This document shows, piece by piece, positions 32,171 through 43,179 of a stretch of DNA of 64,000 bases. Each line of letters starts with the position of its first letter. The first letter of the stretch is position 1. The stretch covers positions 92,130,029 through 92,194,028 of the forward strand of contig OY726566.1 of NCBI GenBank assembly GCA_963383645.1, read 5' to 3'. The DNA comes from Muscardinus avellanarius (Eukaryota; Chordata; Mammalia; Rodentia; Gliridae). The translations under genes were made by a program, and so were the position numbers. The notes under the pieces were generated by a model. That model made no database searches. It was not told the origin of the DNA and saw only the letters and a program-made list of their open reading frames with translations.

Positions 32171-33035
32171 TTCTGAAACCTCCCCATGCCTACCTACATC
32201 TTTGCTTCCTTCCTTTAATAATTCTTTGAGCATTATTAACAAACATGTAGTTTCTTCAGTTCCTCTGCCTGAGAGCTCTCGAATGCCTACAGCAATGCTT
32301 GAAGATCTATCCAGCAGAGGGCAGAAGCCAAGAGGGGATGCTGGGAGCTGTGTAGAGGGCTCCTGGGATCTCCGGGTGAGGAACAGATTATATCAAGGTT
32401 TCTGACTCATTTTTCCACAGTATAGAACCAAAGTCTAGTCATCCCATGAGCAAGGCAAACCAGGAGCACCCAGAGACAGGAGACAGGTAAAGGCTACCGG
32501 GACCCCACAGACACATCCACCAAGAGAATCAAACCTAGGCTGTATCACCAGCAAGAGAGCCCATAGGTAGAGCAGACTTGTCTTCATTTGTACTTTGGGG
32601 GCTGTTCTATACCTTAGCCTTACGCAGCAGCTTGCAGATGAACCCTGGGGATGACAAGGAAGTAGAGTGCCACAAATACAGAGCCCAGGATCACCATGAC
32701 CAAATTAGGACAGAAAGCCTGCATTGACGCACACACGGCCCCGGGGAGTCTGAGCTCCAGCGGATCCAATGCTGTCGAACAAAACGTGAAACCGAAGAAA
32801 ACACCCAGCCACACAGAGCCCTTTGAATCGGTGGCTGCACTCCAGGACTCAGAGTGGAAAGAGAGACAAGAGACAAAGCCTGGCTTTGGAAAGTCTCAAA
32901 AGAATTTCTAGGAATGCTGTGGCCCCAAATCCAGTGAGGTTGGGGAAGGGTTTGGGGAGACCTGGCTGTTGAATTGCACTTAGGTATCATAGTCTGAAGT
33001 GGAGCTGGAGACTCCCCTAGTCCTTGTCTTTAATC
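32171..33035. other. Unannotated stretch with one weak exon candidate
   Basis: No repeat recognised. On the minus strand, an open frame without stops from about 32895 down to 32620 ends in a hydrophobic run (LVMVILGSVFVALYFLVI) and could be a coding exon; it is described in the findings. The rest shows nothing. Confidence 0.35.
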
Positions 33036-33180
33036 AAGTTAAGTTCTAATGCGAAATTAATTCAGAGGAGAATTTAATTCTAATTGCAAGCTGACTGAAA
33101 AGAGAATTTTTATGATAAGCAGATCAGCCTGGGGCAATTTCAAGTGCAAGTGAGGTTTTTATTTATCTGTTGTTATTGTT
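33036..33180. other. Candidate conserved non-coding element
   Basis: AT-rich, homeodomain-site-rich sequence (AATTAATTCAG, TTTAATTCTAATTGCAAGC) with no repeat character and no open frame. It looks like vertebrate conserved enhancer sequence. This is style-based inference only. Confidence 0.3.
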
Positions 33181-33604
33181 TTATGTACCATTATTTTGCA
33201 TACATTTGGGGGTTTTGTTTGGTGGGGAGAGTCTAAGAGGGGTCTCAGACATGGAAACAGACAACTAAGAGCTGCAGAGAACGGCTCACTGTTCCCTCAA
33301 CCACCCCAGAGAATGTGTCTCACTCGGGGTCACTCTTGATCGCTCCAAAGACCAAGTGCAAGAGTTTCATCATTACACTCTGCCATAAACAGAGCCCCAT
33401 TTTCTCTGAAACTACAAAGAGGGAACAAGACATTAATATGTTCTTTCCTAATTTATGTGAATCAAAAGACCCTGTCATCACCCTACCTAAGAAAACCAGA
33501 ACCCCAGGGAACCCAATGTTCCCATACACAAAAATACTCATCCACTCCTCACACCCTTTGAGGTCTGTCTCTCTTGCAAGTGAGCAAGTCACTAAAAAAT
33601 AGCT
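33181..33604. other. Unannotated non-coding stretch
   Basis: No repeat or gene recognised. Confidence 0.4.
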
Positions 33605-33705
33605 CAGTCACTGAAAAATAATGGCTCTGAACTGGGCTACACATTGAGTATCTCCTGGTAACATTTTTAAATCCCGGTGCCCCACCCCCGGACACTCGAT
33701 ACATT
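33605..33705. mobile_element. Possible hAT-Charlie remnant
   Basis: GAACTGGGCTACACATTGAG, then ATTTTTAAATCCCGGTGCCCC and ACCCCCGGACACTCG recall a MER3/MER5-like non-autonomous hAT. Termini are not clear. Confidence 0.45.
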
Positions 33706-33935
33706 TGGTCTCTCCTAAGATTTTTGAAACTTGGGACCACAGATCTTGGAAAACACCTCAGAGTCAATGAAGTCTAAACATACCTGGAAGCAGATTTCCT
33801 TGATACTGGGAGGACTGTTTGCTTGGTCCTCTACCTGCTTTGGTGTTCTGGAAAATGGTGAAGTACACTGAATGCAGAGAGGTGTCATTAGCAGTCAGGA
33901 AACTGCCTTTTGGTTTAAGTTACCACTGCATGTAT

Positions 33936-33936
33936 T

Positions 33937-33975
<39 letters not shown>
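33936..33975. repeat. (TTTA)n microsatellite
   Basis: Ten tetranucleotide units at the 3' (A-tail) end of a reverse-strand SINE, the usual origin of such tracts. Confidence 0.95.
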
Positions 33976-33976
33976 T

Positions 33977-34163
33977 GGTAATGGAGATTGAACCCAAGGG
34001 CATTCTACCTCTGAACTACACCTCAGCTTGATTTTATTTTTGTTTTGAAACAGGGTCTTGTTAGGTTGTTGAGAGTCTAGCTAAGCTGCAGAGGCTGGTC
34101 TCAATTCTCCTGTCTCAGCCTACCAAGGACTGGGATGACAGGTGTGTATCACCACACCTGGCT
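33977..34163 (-). repeat. B1-ID composite SINE
   Basis: Reverse-strand dimer: GGAGATTGAACCCAAGGGC, ACCTCTGAACTACACCTC, AAACAGGGTCTTGTTAGG and ATCACCACACCTGGC. Confidence 0.92.
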
Positions 34164-35029
34164 TTACTGCTGCATTAATAACTTCTTGGGGTTAGTTGGT
34201 TGGTTTTTGGCTGGTTGGTTTGGAGAGCAATGTGGGGGCTGAGAAATTTTCTTCTTAAAAATATTTTAGAAGGCCCAGCTCATTTTTGTGGAGAGGCATG
34301 TGAGTTGTCATTTGCATAATAGGTAAAGAAAGGAGGAAGGGAATGGTCACATGGGGTCCTCACTTTATAAGAAGAGGTTGAGCCCAGGAGCAGGGTGCAG
34401 CTCAGAGTGCAGGCGAGGCTTTGGGAGCTATATCAGGTTTCCCATAGTGCCAAGTTGGTGACTTAAGAAGTGATACCCACCCCTGTACATCAGAATGAGG
34501 CCTCCCTAGAAGGAAGTAGATGTTCTCTAGGAAGAAAACCAGGGCTGGAATGTGGGTCTCCAACTGGAGCTCAGAGGGCCTCCCACCCACAGCTCGATGA
34601 TGAGCCTGCCCTTCCTCTAGTAGACAGGATGCTCAGGAGGGAGCCATGAGGTTCTGATGCATGAGCTGTGCCCTTGAGGACAGGTATAAGCCTGGAGGTG
34701 CCGGCATAGATACATTCTCAAGCCAAGCCCCCCACCTCGTGACACTCTCCTATCCTTTTATTATACTTGGCCCATCAGAAAAGTTTTATTCAAAGTTACA
34801 TCCTGATGCCTCTGGTGCTGGAAAAGATTTAGGGAAGGGCCCCTTGTAGGCTTGGGTGACTGGGGGAAACAGTGATGAGGAGAATTGGCATTTTTCAAGC
34901 TGTTGGAGGTAATTAGTAGACACTTAAAGGAGATCTGAGTGCAATTCAACTGTTATAAAAATCATCATTTGAGTTTTAACTCAAATACGACTGCTTTGTA
35001 TTCATTCATAAGAGACTGACATCTACTAT
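34164..35029. other. Unannotated non-coding stretch
   Basis: No gene seen. A short GGTTGGTTGG-like repeat occurs near 34195-34225. Confidence 0.4.
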
Positions 35030-35609
35030 ATGCAGTCTCCTCTCCTGCCCTCCCCTTCCTCTAAGGCTCACTGGGGGTGGAAGAAGACAGTCCAGCCCAC
35101 AACCGTCTTGGCAGGATGCTCCAGTCGCCCCCACCACTGGGCTGCACTGACCCTATCACTGACTGCCTACAGTCCCTCAGCCTATCCCTTGTCTGGGCCT
35201 CAATTGCTGTCTCTCCCTCTGACTCCCAAACCACTCACACCACACACATCTCCACAGTGTCCTGTGGACACCTCAGTCTCAGCACCTGCCTCCTCTCCTG
35301 CCTTCCGTCCCTTGGAGCACAGACACTCACCGTCTTCGTGGCCCCAGCTGGCTCTGTCTAATTACCATTAAGGCCCACTTCGGAGTCATCGTCCCTCCCT
35401 CCCATATACTCCCTCAGTCCAAAACTCCAATACCTTTTCCCTGGACCAAAGTGATAGCCCTTTGGCTGAGTCCCTGACTCAGTATCATCCTACTCCATAC
35501 CATCTACCACATCACCCAGACTCTGACTTTTCTAAGAAGTAAATCAAATTAGAACACCTCCCTATCTCAACCCCTTCCCTAGCTGCATACCCCCTTCAGC
35601 AGCCAGAAA
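35030..35609 (+). repeat. Possible L2 LINE remnant
   Basis: Pyrimidine-rich block with weak L2 phrasing in its right part (TTCTAAGAAGTAAATCAAATTAG, CCTATCTCAACCCCTTCC). Two overlapping open frames of 94 and 113 codons run through it and look like by-products of low stop density. Confidence 0.35.
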
Positions 35610-35618
35610 TCTAAACCC

Positions 35619-35619
35619 T

Positions 35620-35650
<31 letters not shown>

Positions 35651-35851
35651 GGTGATACTGAGGGTGGAACCCAGAGGCTTTCTACCTCTGGGCTATACTC
35701 CCAGACCTATCTTATCTTTTATTTGGAAACAGGGTCTCGCTAAGTTGCTGAGAGCCTCACTAAGTAGCTGAGGCTGGCTTCGGACCTGTGTGATCCTCCT
35801 GTCTCAGCCTCCCAAGTGTGGGGATTACAAGCGTGAGCCACCACACCCGGC
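35619..35851 (-). repeat. B1-ID composite SINE with (TTTA)n tail
   Basis: Begins with TTTA units (reverse-strand A-tail), then GGTGGAACCCAGAGGCTTTC, CTCTGGGCTATACTCCCAG, AAACAGGGTCTCGCTAAG and GCCACCACACCCGG. Target duplication TCTAAACCC at 35610-35618 and 35852-35860. Confidence 0.93.
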
Positions 35852-36059
35852 TCTAAACCCATTTTATTATAGCTTCTCCCTCTCCCTTCAACTCCAGCTT
35901 TTCCTCCTTCCTTCTCCAGGGCAATGCTGATACTGAATATTCTTCCATGTTTCTTCATACTCATATAATCAAACACACACACAGTCATCTTACACATGAT
36001 ACTCTCCCCTGGCAATCCTTCATGAAAACCCCCCAAGTCACCAGGTTTAGCTGTGATTT

Positions 36060-36300
36060 TATTTAGGGATGGCTATATAATCTTCCATGCTGTAGACATT
36101 CCAAGGTACCATAATTTCCTTAGCCATTCTTCTATATGAGTATCCTCTTTAGTTTCTTCCCACTATTTTGTGTCACAAAAATTTATGCCATTATAATTAT
36201 GCTGTGTAAGCATCTTTACCTATTACAACTGTTTTCCCCATAAACTGTATTCTTTGGAGCAGGAATTGGTTTTTGTTTTACTAGATGTTACCGCAGTGCT
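36060..36300 (-). repeat. Probable worn L1 fragment
   Basis: GGCTATATAATCTTCCATGC, TTTCCTTAGCCATTCTTC and TTATGCCATTATAATTATGC follow the order of antisense L1 3' ORF2 text. Heavily diverged. Confidence 0.5.
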
Positions 36301-37173
36301 ATGTCCTATGTCTATTTTTGTAATAATACAAAAATGTGGAAGCCTGATTGACTCCCAATACAATTAGTACCATCTTCCCAAGCAGCTTAACCCTGGACAG
36401 TGGTCCAGTGATCCTTCCTATTACCAAGGGAAGATAGCACCAGGCAGCCTGGGTGAACCTAGTATAACCTGAGAGCAAAACAAAGGATGCCAGAGCTGCA
36501 CTCTGAGCTGCGATGCACTTGGGGTGGGGGGAAGCAGAAGGATGAAGTGCTCAGGGAGGAGTAGAGGGAGGAGCCCATGCCATGAGGATGCTCCTCCCCA
36601 GCTGAGACTCACTCCTATCACATTAGAAGCAAGAAAGACAGATAATGGTGAATATTCTCGAAATCCTCTCTTTCACATCCAAACCGTCCCATAATAGCAT
36701 GGCCTGAGGAGCTCCCAGCATACTATATCCATCAATCTGCTTTCTTCTCTGTAACCTAAAAGAGACTATTTAGTTTCTATCCTAAGGAGCCTAGCACCTT
36801 AGCCACCCTAAGATGATATATTTCTCTGAGACTCCTGAAACACAAATCTACTCTTTTTCTTGGGGTCTTTTAAACTTCTCTTCCACTTGCTTTATTTTAT
36901 TTTTCAGTTTACAACTCCTCTCTGTGGCCGACGGACTGTAGAAATGTCTACCTTAAAAAGCATATAGTGTTGACCCTTGGTCACTCCTAGGTTGGCAGTG
37001 TCCTGAAGACCCTCTTGGCCTTGCCCAGCCTCTGGGCTGGTTTGCAGCTACTGTTGGCTGCTGTACTTTGAGGCTCACAATGTCCAGTCCTAGCACTGCT
37101 GAACCTGGAGACACTGAACCTAGTCCTGGTCTATTCCAGGTCCCTGTACTACCCCTATGACTGTCCTCACATA
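36301..37173. other. Unannotated non-coding stretch
   Basis: No gene or confident repeat recognised. Confidence 0.4.
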
Positions 37174-37337
37174 CAGCAGTTCCCCTTTATTCACAGTTAT
37201 GTTTTCCATGGTTTTAATTACCCTCAGTCAACTAGGTCCCAAAATGTTAAGTAGGAAATTTCAGAAATAAACAATTTATATGGTAACACAATTAAATCTC
37301 ACACCACCCTACTGATAAGTTGGGTCCCTCCCCCACA

Positions 37338-37649
37338 TGATCTCACAGTGGAACCCCGGAAGCCAGAAGCGGTCGTGAGACTCCATGTGCCTCAAGACTC
37401 CAAACATCGCGAGACTGAGGATGTCACGAGAGAATCGGCATGCCTATAAAACATCAGTGCCTCCGATCCCCCGCGTGACTCAGCCGGCCGATCAGGACTA
37501 TGCGCAACTCTCCAGACACGTGTCCTGTCCCTTCCCCCATGGCCAGCTGACTCTCTGGAGGGTGCCGGGTCCAAATCAGCGGTCTCTGATAACCAGGTTG
37601 GTGGTTTTGCCTCCCTCCTGGACCCCCTAACTCTATTTTCAACCTAACA
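37338..37649 (+). mobile_element. Solo LTR of an endogenous retrovirus (class II-like)
   Basis: 312 bp starting TG and ending CA, flanked by an exact 6-bp duplication CCCACA (37332-37337 and 37650-37655). Six-base duplications are usual for class II (ERV-K/IAP-type) integrases. A TATAAA box lies at 37445-37450, which sets the plus orientation. It is CpG-rich (several ACGCGAG/TCGTGAG-like motifs), unlike its surroundings. No internal viral sequence remains, so recombination between two LTRs probably removed it. No coding capacity. Confidence 0.72.
37445..37450 (+). promoter_or_regulatory. TATA box of the solo LTR
   Basis: TATAAA about 108 bases into the LTR, in a GCCTATAAAACATC context. It would place a transcription start near 37475. 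Whether it is used is unknown. Confidence 0.5.
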
Positions 37650-37864
37650 CCCACATCAACTCATCCGGAGCACAAATCGTCCTTTGTCTAGCGTATCCAC
37701 ATTGTATATGCTACCTGTCTTTAGTTATTTACTAGCCATTTCAGTTACCAGAATGACTGTCATGACATAACAGTGCTTATATAGAGATTTCAGTATTACC
37801 CACAGTTTCAGGTATCTACCAGGAGTGTTAGAACTCATCCCCAGAGGATAGGGGGGTGCTACTG

Positions 37865-38469
37865 GACTTTCTTTTTCTTCCTCTCCTGACCACATGCAGA
37901 ATAGCCAGTAGGGAAGTGACAAGCCCTAGAGATGTTGGAGCCAAAGAATGGGAGGAGCCTGGGTTCCTGAATGACCTCATAACACAAAATCCCCTACATA
38001 CTAAACCATATTGAACTACAATGTGTTCACTCACTGAGCGTCCATGGTTCTTTGTTACAGAGTTAGCCTTCTCCGATGAACACTGAGTAACTCAAGAACA
38101 AAAGAACAGGCTCATAGCAGAACAGCAACACTTATCCTTATGCAATGCCTGATGGTCCTACAGTCAGACTAGCAAGTGTGGCCCACCAGCTGCTGCCCCA
38201 GGGCCAGGTGGTCCCACAGTCAGAGCTGTCTATGGAAGACTGTCCAGCTAGCCCTGCACCCTCCCTGCCATCCTGTAGTCTCCCTACCAGAATCACGGAA
38301 TATCTACAATCACGGAAGGAAAATGAAATATGATTCGAGGTGTCACCTTTCAAAGGGTGTTAGTGACTGTCAGCTAAAGTGATTTAAGTCCCAGAAAAAC
38401 CCCTGTGTCCTTTTAACATCCCAAACGAATCCTCTTCACACCAGACATCAATGTTAAACAAACAGAGAT
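37865..38469. other. Unannotated non-coding stretch
   Basis: No gene or confident repeat recognised. Confidence 0.4.
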
Positions 38470-38605
38470 TTCCATTAACCTGCACCTCTGTACATTTATT
38501 TTTAAAACGCGGTGTCACTCTCCTTTAAATGAACATACTAATTAGCGTATTAATAAATAGCTGAATGGAATCAATGAGACATGTAATCAAGGTCTGACCA
38601 GGAGT
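38470..38605. other. Candidate conserved non-coding element
   Basis: Contains ACATACTAATTAGCGTATTAATAAATAGC and GACATGTAATCAAGGTC: clustered homeodomain cores (TAATTA, ATTAATAA) in repeat-free DNA without an open frame. Inference from sequence style. Confidence 0.35.
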
Positions 38606-40441
38606 CAGGGCCAGGTTGAAGGGGGGAGGGGGAGGAAAGGAAGGAAAAGAATCTTATTAGCAGGTTTGCTGAGGAGGGACAGGCAAGATCAATGCCCCAC
38701 ACGCAGCCAAGATGGGGCCAAGTTGACAGTCTGTAGAGCTAAGTGCTTGTCCCGCCTCCTCCCTTTGACCGGAAAGCTCCTGGTGTGAGTTAATGTGACC
38801 AGCAGGAAGGACATTAATTGGGGCTGGAAAAGCCATTTGGAGACAGTGTCCAAGATCACAGCTGGCAGAGCTACCCAGAACTTCTGTGCCAGGAGACATG
38901 GCTCCTAGACCTTTATTTAAAATACTGAAGAAGAGCAAGCTTGGGAGGGCCGATTTAGTTCTCAGCAAACACTTGCTCTCAAAAAGAAGTCACAGTGGGA
39001 GTTGTTTGTTTGGGGCTCTTTACTAATTTGATTGCCCTTTGAAACTAACCTCTCCCAAGGAGGAGCTGAAGGACCTCTGCCTCCAGATGCGGGGCACTGG
39101 GAGGTCCATAGCCTGACCCTCTAGAGGAAGCCTTAGAGGTGGAGATAGGTGTTCTGCTCTGTAATCAGCACCCCATTTCCTGGAACACACCCCCAAGCAG
39201 GAAGGCTCTAGAAGGTGAGAAGAGGAGATTCTTTTGCAGGTGTGAGGTTCCCAGCTGACCTGGGGTCTGGTTACCTGCACTCCTCCTGCTGCAGGAACTC
39301 AGGTGATAATTCAGATTCCATTTCCTCCATCTGGAGACACATCCCTTTGGGCTGCAAATCCCCAAACAGAAGAAACCTAGGTTTCCATCTCCCTGGAGAT
39401 GAACATCAGGAGAAACGTCCTTCTGCACAAAGTCAATTAGGTGCTTTCCCAACCCCAAAGCCAGCTAAGTGATACAGGCTAAAAAGGATGCTGTGCTGGG
39501 CCAGAGGGGTTAAAAAAGAATTGATGCCCTGGCTTTGGCTCTACCTACAATAAGACTACCAGGAGATAACCAGCTTCTTAGCCCAAGAGAGACTGCTTGG
39601 CTCAGGATTCTGTAGTGCGATGGAGCTCAGTACCATGGAAACAAGACTCTTTCTAATGCTTGTAGCTGAAGGAGCCAGTCTAAGTGACTCTCACAGGCAG
39701 AGAGCCTGCCGCTCTCTGGCACCCACATCTGCATGCGGATGATCTAGAAGCCACAGCAGAGTCTGCATCCTGAGGTCTATTTCTGCCAGTGGCAGGTGTG
39801 GCCTGTGACTTGCTCACCCTGAGGGCTACTTTTCCTGGAATGACAGTGATGGACACACATTAAAGGAAGTGCAGGGACATGAGGGAGGCAGCTCTCAGCT
39901 GCTCTTGAGCTATTTTCCACATTACCACAAATTGTGCTTTGTCCCAGGAGGCTCATAGCACTGCTACAGCATCCCCAGGTCCCCCAGACCTGCCCAGACC
40001 CATCAGAAAAGCCAAGGGGTGACATCCCTCAGCTCAGGAACACAGCTTCCTGACAGGATCTCTGAAAATGAAATGCAGAAGGAGGGGCCAGTTACAGCTG
40101 TCCCTAAGCCCAACCTGGAACACAGACCCATGGAGTGACAGGGACACATAGGGCATCTCTGTGTGGGCTAAGAGGTTCTAGCAAAGTCCCTTCTACCAAT
40201 CAACATCCACTGAAATGCCTAAAATGTCACCCTTGGCAGCTCGTTTCTTGGGGTTCAAAGATTATATTCTCTTTCAGCAACATATATCCTCTGGCACCTC
40301 CTCTATCACTTCTGTTTCTCTGTGGCGAGGGGATTCTAGAGAAAGCAGTTAAAAGAAATGGAAGGAAGAGAAGGTGCCAACAGCAGGGTCCCCACTGGTT
40401 TACCCAGCTACTTAGTAAAAATTAGGGAATGCTGTCCCCTC
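38606..40441. other. Unannotated non-coding stretch
   Basis: Nearly 1.8 kb without a recognised repeat or gene. Low repeat density may itself mean constraint, but no coding or RNA signature is visible. Confidence 0.4.
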
Positions 40442-40478
40442 TGTGTGTGTGTGTGTGTGCGCGCACGAGCGCACGTGT
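40442..40478. repeat. (GT)n with GCGCAC extension
   Basis: GT units then GCGCGCACGAGCGCACGTG, at the A-tail end of the reverse-strand SINE. Confidence 0.92.
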
Positions 40479-40677
40479 GGTACTGGGGATGGAATCCAGG
40501 GGCTTTCTACTTCTGGGCTACACTCCCAGACCGATTTTTATATTTTATTAGAAACAGGGTCTCACTAAGTTGCTGAGAGCCTCACTAAGTAGCTGAGGCT
40601 GGCTTCAAACCTGTGTGATCCTCCTGTCTCAGCCTCCCAAGCGCTGGGATTACAAGCATGCACCACCATGCCTGGCT
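40479..40677 (-). repeat. B1-ID composite SINE
   Basis: Reverse-strand dimer: GGTACTGGGGATGGAATCC, CTTCTGGGCTACACTCCC, GTCTCACTAAGTTGCTGAG and GCACCACCATGCCTGGC. Good match, so relatively young. Confidence 0.94.
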
Positions 40678-40690
40678 CAGAAAGGATCTT

Positions 40691-40827
40691 TTTTAAAAAT
40701 TTTTTTTTATTGGTGCATTGTATTCATACATCATAATGGGGTAAAACAACTTGTATAGACATACATGCACACATCACCCAGTTAGCCCCTACCCAATCCC
40801 CATCCATTTCCCTCCCCATCCCTCCTT
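40691..40827 (-). mobile_element. 5'-truncated L1, 3' UTR only
   Basis: Reverse complement of the last ~135 bp of the intact L1 3' UTR: poly-T, ATTGGTGCA(A/T)TGTATTCATAC, CACATCACCCAGTTAGCCCC and the pyrimidine tract CCTCCCCATCCCTCC. Target duplication CAGAAAGGATCTT (40678-40690) and CAGAACGGATCTT (40828-40840), 12 of 13 identical. It landed at the edge of the adjacent SINE. Confidence 0.9.
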
Positions 40828-40840
40828 CAGAACGGATCTT

Positions 40841-42534
40841 AATAAAAGAAAAAGGCAACATTTTCCTGATCCAGGAGATAGAGCAAGGCTTGACCAATGG
40901 CACATGGGCAGGATGTCAGCTCTTGCTTGGCCCCAGCTCATGTACATGATGTATAGAACATCAGAGGCCCTGTCTAAAGAACGAAAAGGAGAGCTGAAAA
41001 AATCTGTCAAATGGAATGCTTGCAGCAAAGCTCAACTGCTTCTCAATTTTGTCCTGGTATACCCATTTGGATGGAGATTTGCTACAGATATAGATTTAGA
41101 AATAGACATAAAGACATAAATATAGATGTGATGACTACTTTTAAATCCCAAATACCAGGACACATATTCCAGCAACGGCATAGAATATCTGGAACACAGA
41201 CTGTCCTAATGACTGCACAGCCCATGATCACTACAGATGTGAAGGAGAGGTAAGGATGGCAGGAGTAAGGACTTTAGGGGCCAGGAAGACGCATGTCGGT
41301 GAGGTGCCTTTTTTCCTTTGGGAACAGAGTAAAAGCATGAACTCTCCCCTTGCTGTGCTCTGCAGTAGAGACCATCTCAGTCATGAATGGCTGAATGCTA
41401 TTCACAGGGGCCCTATCACCTTCAAAATACTCTGACACATTCAGAGTTTCCAGATTCCCTCAAGTTTTTGTTCCCTCTCCAAAATGGCCTATCACCTTTC
41501 TCCAGAGTCAACCAGTGGTTCCTTACTCTCTCAGCCAGAATGTTGCTAGAAATAATACAATGGGTTAAGATTAGTGGTTTGCCATCATGCAGAAATCTCA
41601 TTGATGTCAGAGCTGAGGTGCCTAGAGGAATTGAGCATGCTGACAACCGAGGTGCTTTGAGACAAAGAATTTTGATTGGACAGCTGGCCATATCCGGTAA
41701 AACCATGAAGGAAAATCTCAGAGTCCCTTACCATGTAGTCTGAGGCTCTCTTGCCAGGAAATCAGATGATGGGCTGAAGACAGTGGAGATGACTATTTTT
41801 ATAAATATCCCCTGTGCCGTGAACACCGAACACATCCTCTGGTTTATGAAGAAGTACTTTAGTTTTATGACTTTGTTTCAGGCATACATTAGCAGATGCC
41901 CCATCCTGCAATGCTTGGAAAAATTATCAGGTAGGCTCCAGGCAAGAATCACCCACTAATGGTTAGCCATTGCCTAGAGCCTAAAGTTTCCTGTCCGCTG
42001 TCTTCTAAAACCACATCTAGAGTCTTGGGTGATAAACCTGAAGAAAAAAAAATAAAAATAAAAGTGGTAACCAGTACAATGACCTGGGAAGAAAAACACA
42101 TTATCTAAGATATCTCTGCAGATCCTTTAAAAATAATGTACATTTACATGTGTGCACTGGAAAAGTGGATGTCCAAATTGAGCACAGATTGCATACATAA
42201 ACATGGCTGCTAAATCTAGACTCTGGGGAAATTCCGGGTCTTCCAAAAATGAAAGAATTCCTATAAATATTTTTAAATCTTTTTTGAAGAGGTCATACTC
42301 AGAGTGAGAGCCAGGATTGATGCAACAGGAGAAGCCACCTGCTCTTCCTCTCCTTCCCATTTGCTCATAGAACTTCAAGGCAGTCGTCTCTTTGAAGCCC
42401 AGTGTGAGAAACAGATGTTACTATCTATAAACCAAGAAAACCGAGCTTTCCTAATCCAACACAGGGTGGCAAGAAACCAGTTTTAGGTACGCAAAGAGCA
42501 GGAAATAATTTCCCACAATATTATGCCTCTGTTT
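40841..42534. other. Unannotated non-coding stretch
   Basis: No repeat or gene recognised. A 118-codon forward open frame at 41387-41743 and a 94-codon reverse frame over the same bases exclude one another and have no signature. Short A/T-rich tract near 42040-42060. Confidence 0.4.
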
Positions 42535-42725
42535 GTTGTGTATTTAATATGTGCTAAGCGGTATACAAGCTCGTTCCCATGCATCATGTCACCATATTGT
42601 CACAGTAGTCCTTAATATATTAGTTTGCCCTTTTAATGATTGAGAAAACAGAATATCATAGAAAGCAGAGAAGATGATAAATAACATATTCAAGGTCATA
42701 CAGCTAAAGGAACTAACATTCGATA
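42535..42725 (-). repeat. MIR SINE remnant
   Basis: ATATGTGCTAAGCGGTATAC, CCTTTTAATGATTGAGAAAAC and CAAGGTCATACAGCTAAAGG in the order of a reverse-strand MIR. Confidence 0.7.
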
Positions 42726-42972
42726 GCAATAAATTAAAGCAGTCCCCAATATTCACAAGGGATACCTTTGAAGATCCCCAGTAGATGCCTGAAACTAGAG
42801 AGTTTTGAACCCAATATGTATTATGTTTTTCCTGTATAGTCATATCTATAATAAAGTTTAAAAATTAGGCACAGAAAGAGGTTAATAACAATTAATAATA
42901 AAATAAGACAAGTATAAACAATATAATAAAATTAATATAAATATGAAAATGGTCTCTTTCGCACACGCTCGT

Positions 42973-42974
<2 letters not shown>

Positions 42975-43021
<47 letters not shown>
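42975..43021. repeat. (CT)n microsatellite
   Basis: About 23 CT units at the A-tail end of the reverse-strand SINE. Confidence 0.96.
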
Positions 43022-43023
<2 letters not shown>

Positions 43024-43179
43024 AGGAATTGAAGCCAGAGTAGTTCTACCTCCGAGCTATACTTCAGTTCCATTTTTTAATTTTAAAATAGGGTCTAAGT
43101 TGCTGAGGCTTGCCTCTAAACTGCAGTTCTCCTGTCTTAGCCTCCTAAGTACTAGGGTTACAGGAATATGCCACCACAA
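43022..43179 (-). repeat. B1-ID composite SINE
   Basis: Reverse-strand: TCAGGAATTGAAGCCAGAG, ACCTCCGAGCTATACTTC, AAATAGGGTCTAAGTTGC and GAATATGCCACCACA. Worn and slightly shortened. Inserted in a Tigger-type element. Confidence 0.88.

Larger units (their letters stand above)
37174..37864. mobile_element. Tigger-type DNA transposon remnant
   Basis: 5' terminus CAGCAGTTCCCCTTTATTCAC after TA (37172-37173). The 3' terminus, reversed, reads CAGTAGCACCCCCCTATCC. Interior phrases (GAAATTTCAGAAATAAACAA, TGTCTAGCGTATCCAC) match a non-autonomous Tigger (Tc1/mariner) element. Internal length without the inserted LTR is about 373 bp. Confidence 0.75.

Noticed and set aside
33977..34163. tRNA gene suggested by the tRNA-like half of the composite SINEs here and elsewhere
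   Set aside because: The ID half is tRNA-derived but carries no intact tRNA fold or anticodon arm; every instance is joined to a B1 half or an A-tail.
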